Source: an uncultured Faecalibacterium sp. (GTDB taxonomy: Bacteria > Bacillota > Clostridia > Oscillospirales > Ruminococcaceae). From it: a stretch of DNA of 5,950 nt. The translations under genes and the position numbers were made by a program. Location of the stretch: assembly GCA_900765105.1 (NCBI GenBank), contig CAAFQM010000209.1, forward strand, positions 1 to 5,950, read 5' to 3'. The notes under the pieces were generated by a model, which saw nothing but the letters and a program-made list of their open reading frames with translations, had not been told where the DNA came from and did no database searches. Shown piece by piece: positions 5,816 through 5,950 of the stretch. How positions within the stretch are numbered: position 1 is the stretch's first letter; each line of letters begins with the position of its first letter.

Positions 5816-5862
5816 TTTTGCGGGGTTATTAAGTGCGCCCGTTTTTGCGGGTGTTCCCGCAA
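5816..5862 (+). other. rpmG leader with competing hairpins
   Basis: CCCGCAA (5856-5862) can pair perfectly with TTGCGGG at 5845-5851, making a 7-bp stem with loop TGTT, or with an identical TTGCGGG at 5818-5824. The two copies are part of a 9-bp direct repeat, TTTTGCGGG (5816-5824 and 5843-5851). If the upstream copy is used, a second stem between 5835-5842 and 5847-5854 (8 pairs, 3 of them G-U) can form inside. No T-run follows, so this is not a plain terminator. A regulatory role, such as control of ribosomal protein synthesis, is inference. Confidence 0.5.
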
Positions 5863-5893
5863 CCCGAGGGAGGTTCAAAACAACCGTTATAAT

Positions 5894-5900
5894 GGAGGTG
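5894..5900 (+). promoter_or_regulatory. Ribosome binding site of rpmG
   Basis: GGAGGTG, 7 bases before the ATG at 5908; a near-perfect Shine-Dalgarno sequence that fixes the start. Confidence 0.85.
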
Positions 5901-5907
5901 TCAACAA

Positions 5908-5950
5908 ATGACCGTTAAAATCACTCTGGCCTGCACCGAGTGCAAGCAGC
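5908..5950 (+). CDS. rpmG: 50S ribosomal protein L33, partial (5' end only)
   Basis: Only the first 14 codons lie in the window, reading MTVKITLACTECKQ. The N-terminal strand followed by ACTEC is the start of bacterial L33, and the Cys-x-x-Cys pair (Cys9, Cys12) is half of the zinc-binding site of the cysteine-containing (C+) form. L33 is a protein of about 50 residues in the large ribosomal subunit. It has a strong promoter and ribosome binding site of its own and is transcribed away from ddl. In many Bacillota rpmG is followed by secE and nusG; that part is outside the window. The short visible length is the main limit on confidence. Confidence 0.85.
   Translation, partial: MTVKITLACTECKQ

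Noticed and set aside
5888..5893. TATAAT just before the rpmG ribosome binding site
   Set aside because: No -35 box at the right distance and no extended -10; transcription from it would leave almost no leader.

Overview
This window looks like chromosomal DNA from a GC-rich anaerobic member of the Bacillota, most like the Faecalibacterium/Oscillospiraceae group. That placement rests on the protein character, the Gram-positive Shine-Dalgarno sequences, the two consensus sigma-A-type promoters, and the pairing of a DUF1934 (YwiB-like) gene with argS, which is also seen in Bacillus. It is inference; no database was searched.

From right to left the minus strand carries ddl (D-Ala-D-Ala ligase), murI (glutamate racemase), a DUF1934 gene of unknown function and argS (arginyl-tRNA synthetase). 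These four are tightly packed: ddl and murI overlap by 8 bp and the other gaps are 14 and 36 bp. They read as one operon from a near-consensus promoter at 5681-5709. A strong hairpin at 1226-1261 follows argS. Beyond it, on the same strand, lies dusB (tRNA-dihydrouridine synthase), preceded by a structured leader. Bases 1-105, downstream of dusB, hold no gene I can support.

At the right edge the plus strand begins rpmG (ribosomal protein L33), cut off by the window end. It has its own near-consensus promoter at 5776-5804 and a leader of about 97 nt with competing hairpins. The ddl and rpmG promoters are divergent; their -35 boxes are 66 bp apart across an A-tract-rich segment with a 10-bp direct repeat and a small inverted repeat.

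Functionally, MurI and Ddl supply the D-amino-acid building blocks of the peptidoglycan stem peptide (D-Glu and D-Ala-D-Ala). ArgS, DusB and L33 belong to translation. The protein genes are ordinary housekeeping genes, and I found no defence system, mobile element or CRISPR array. The points worth a second look are small: a Gly in place of the usual Asn beside the catalytic Cys of MurI, a charged insertion in ArgS, and several non-coding segments with mutually exclusive pairings.
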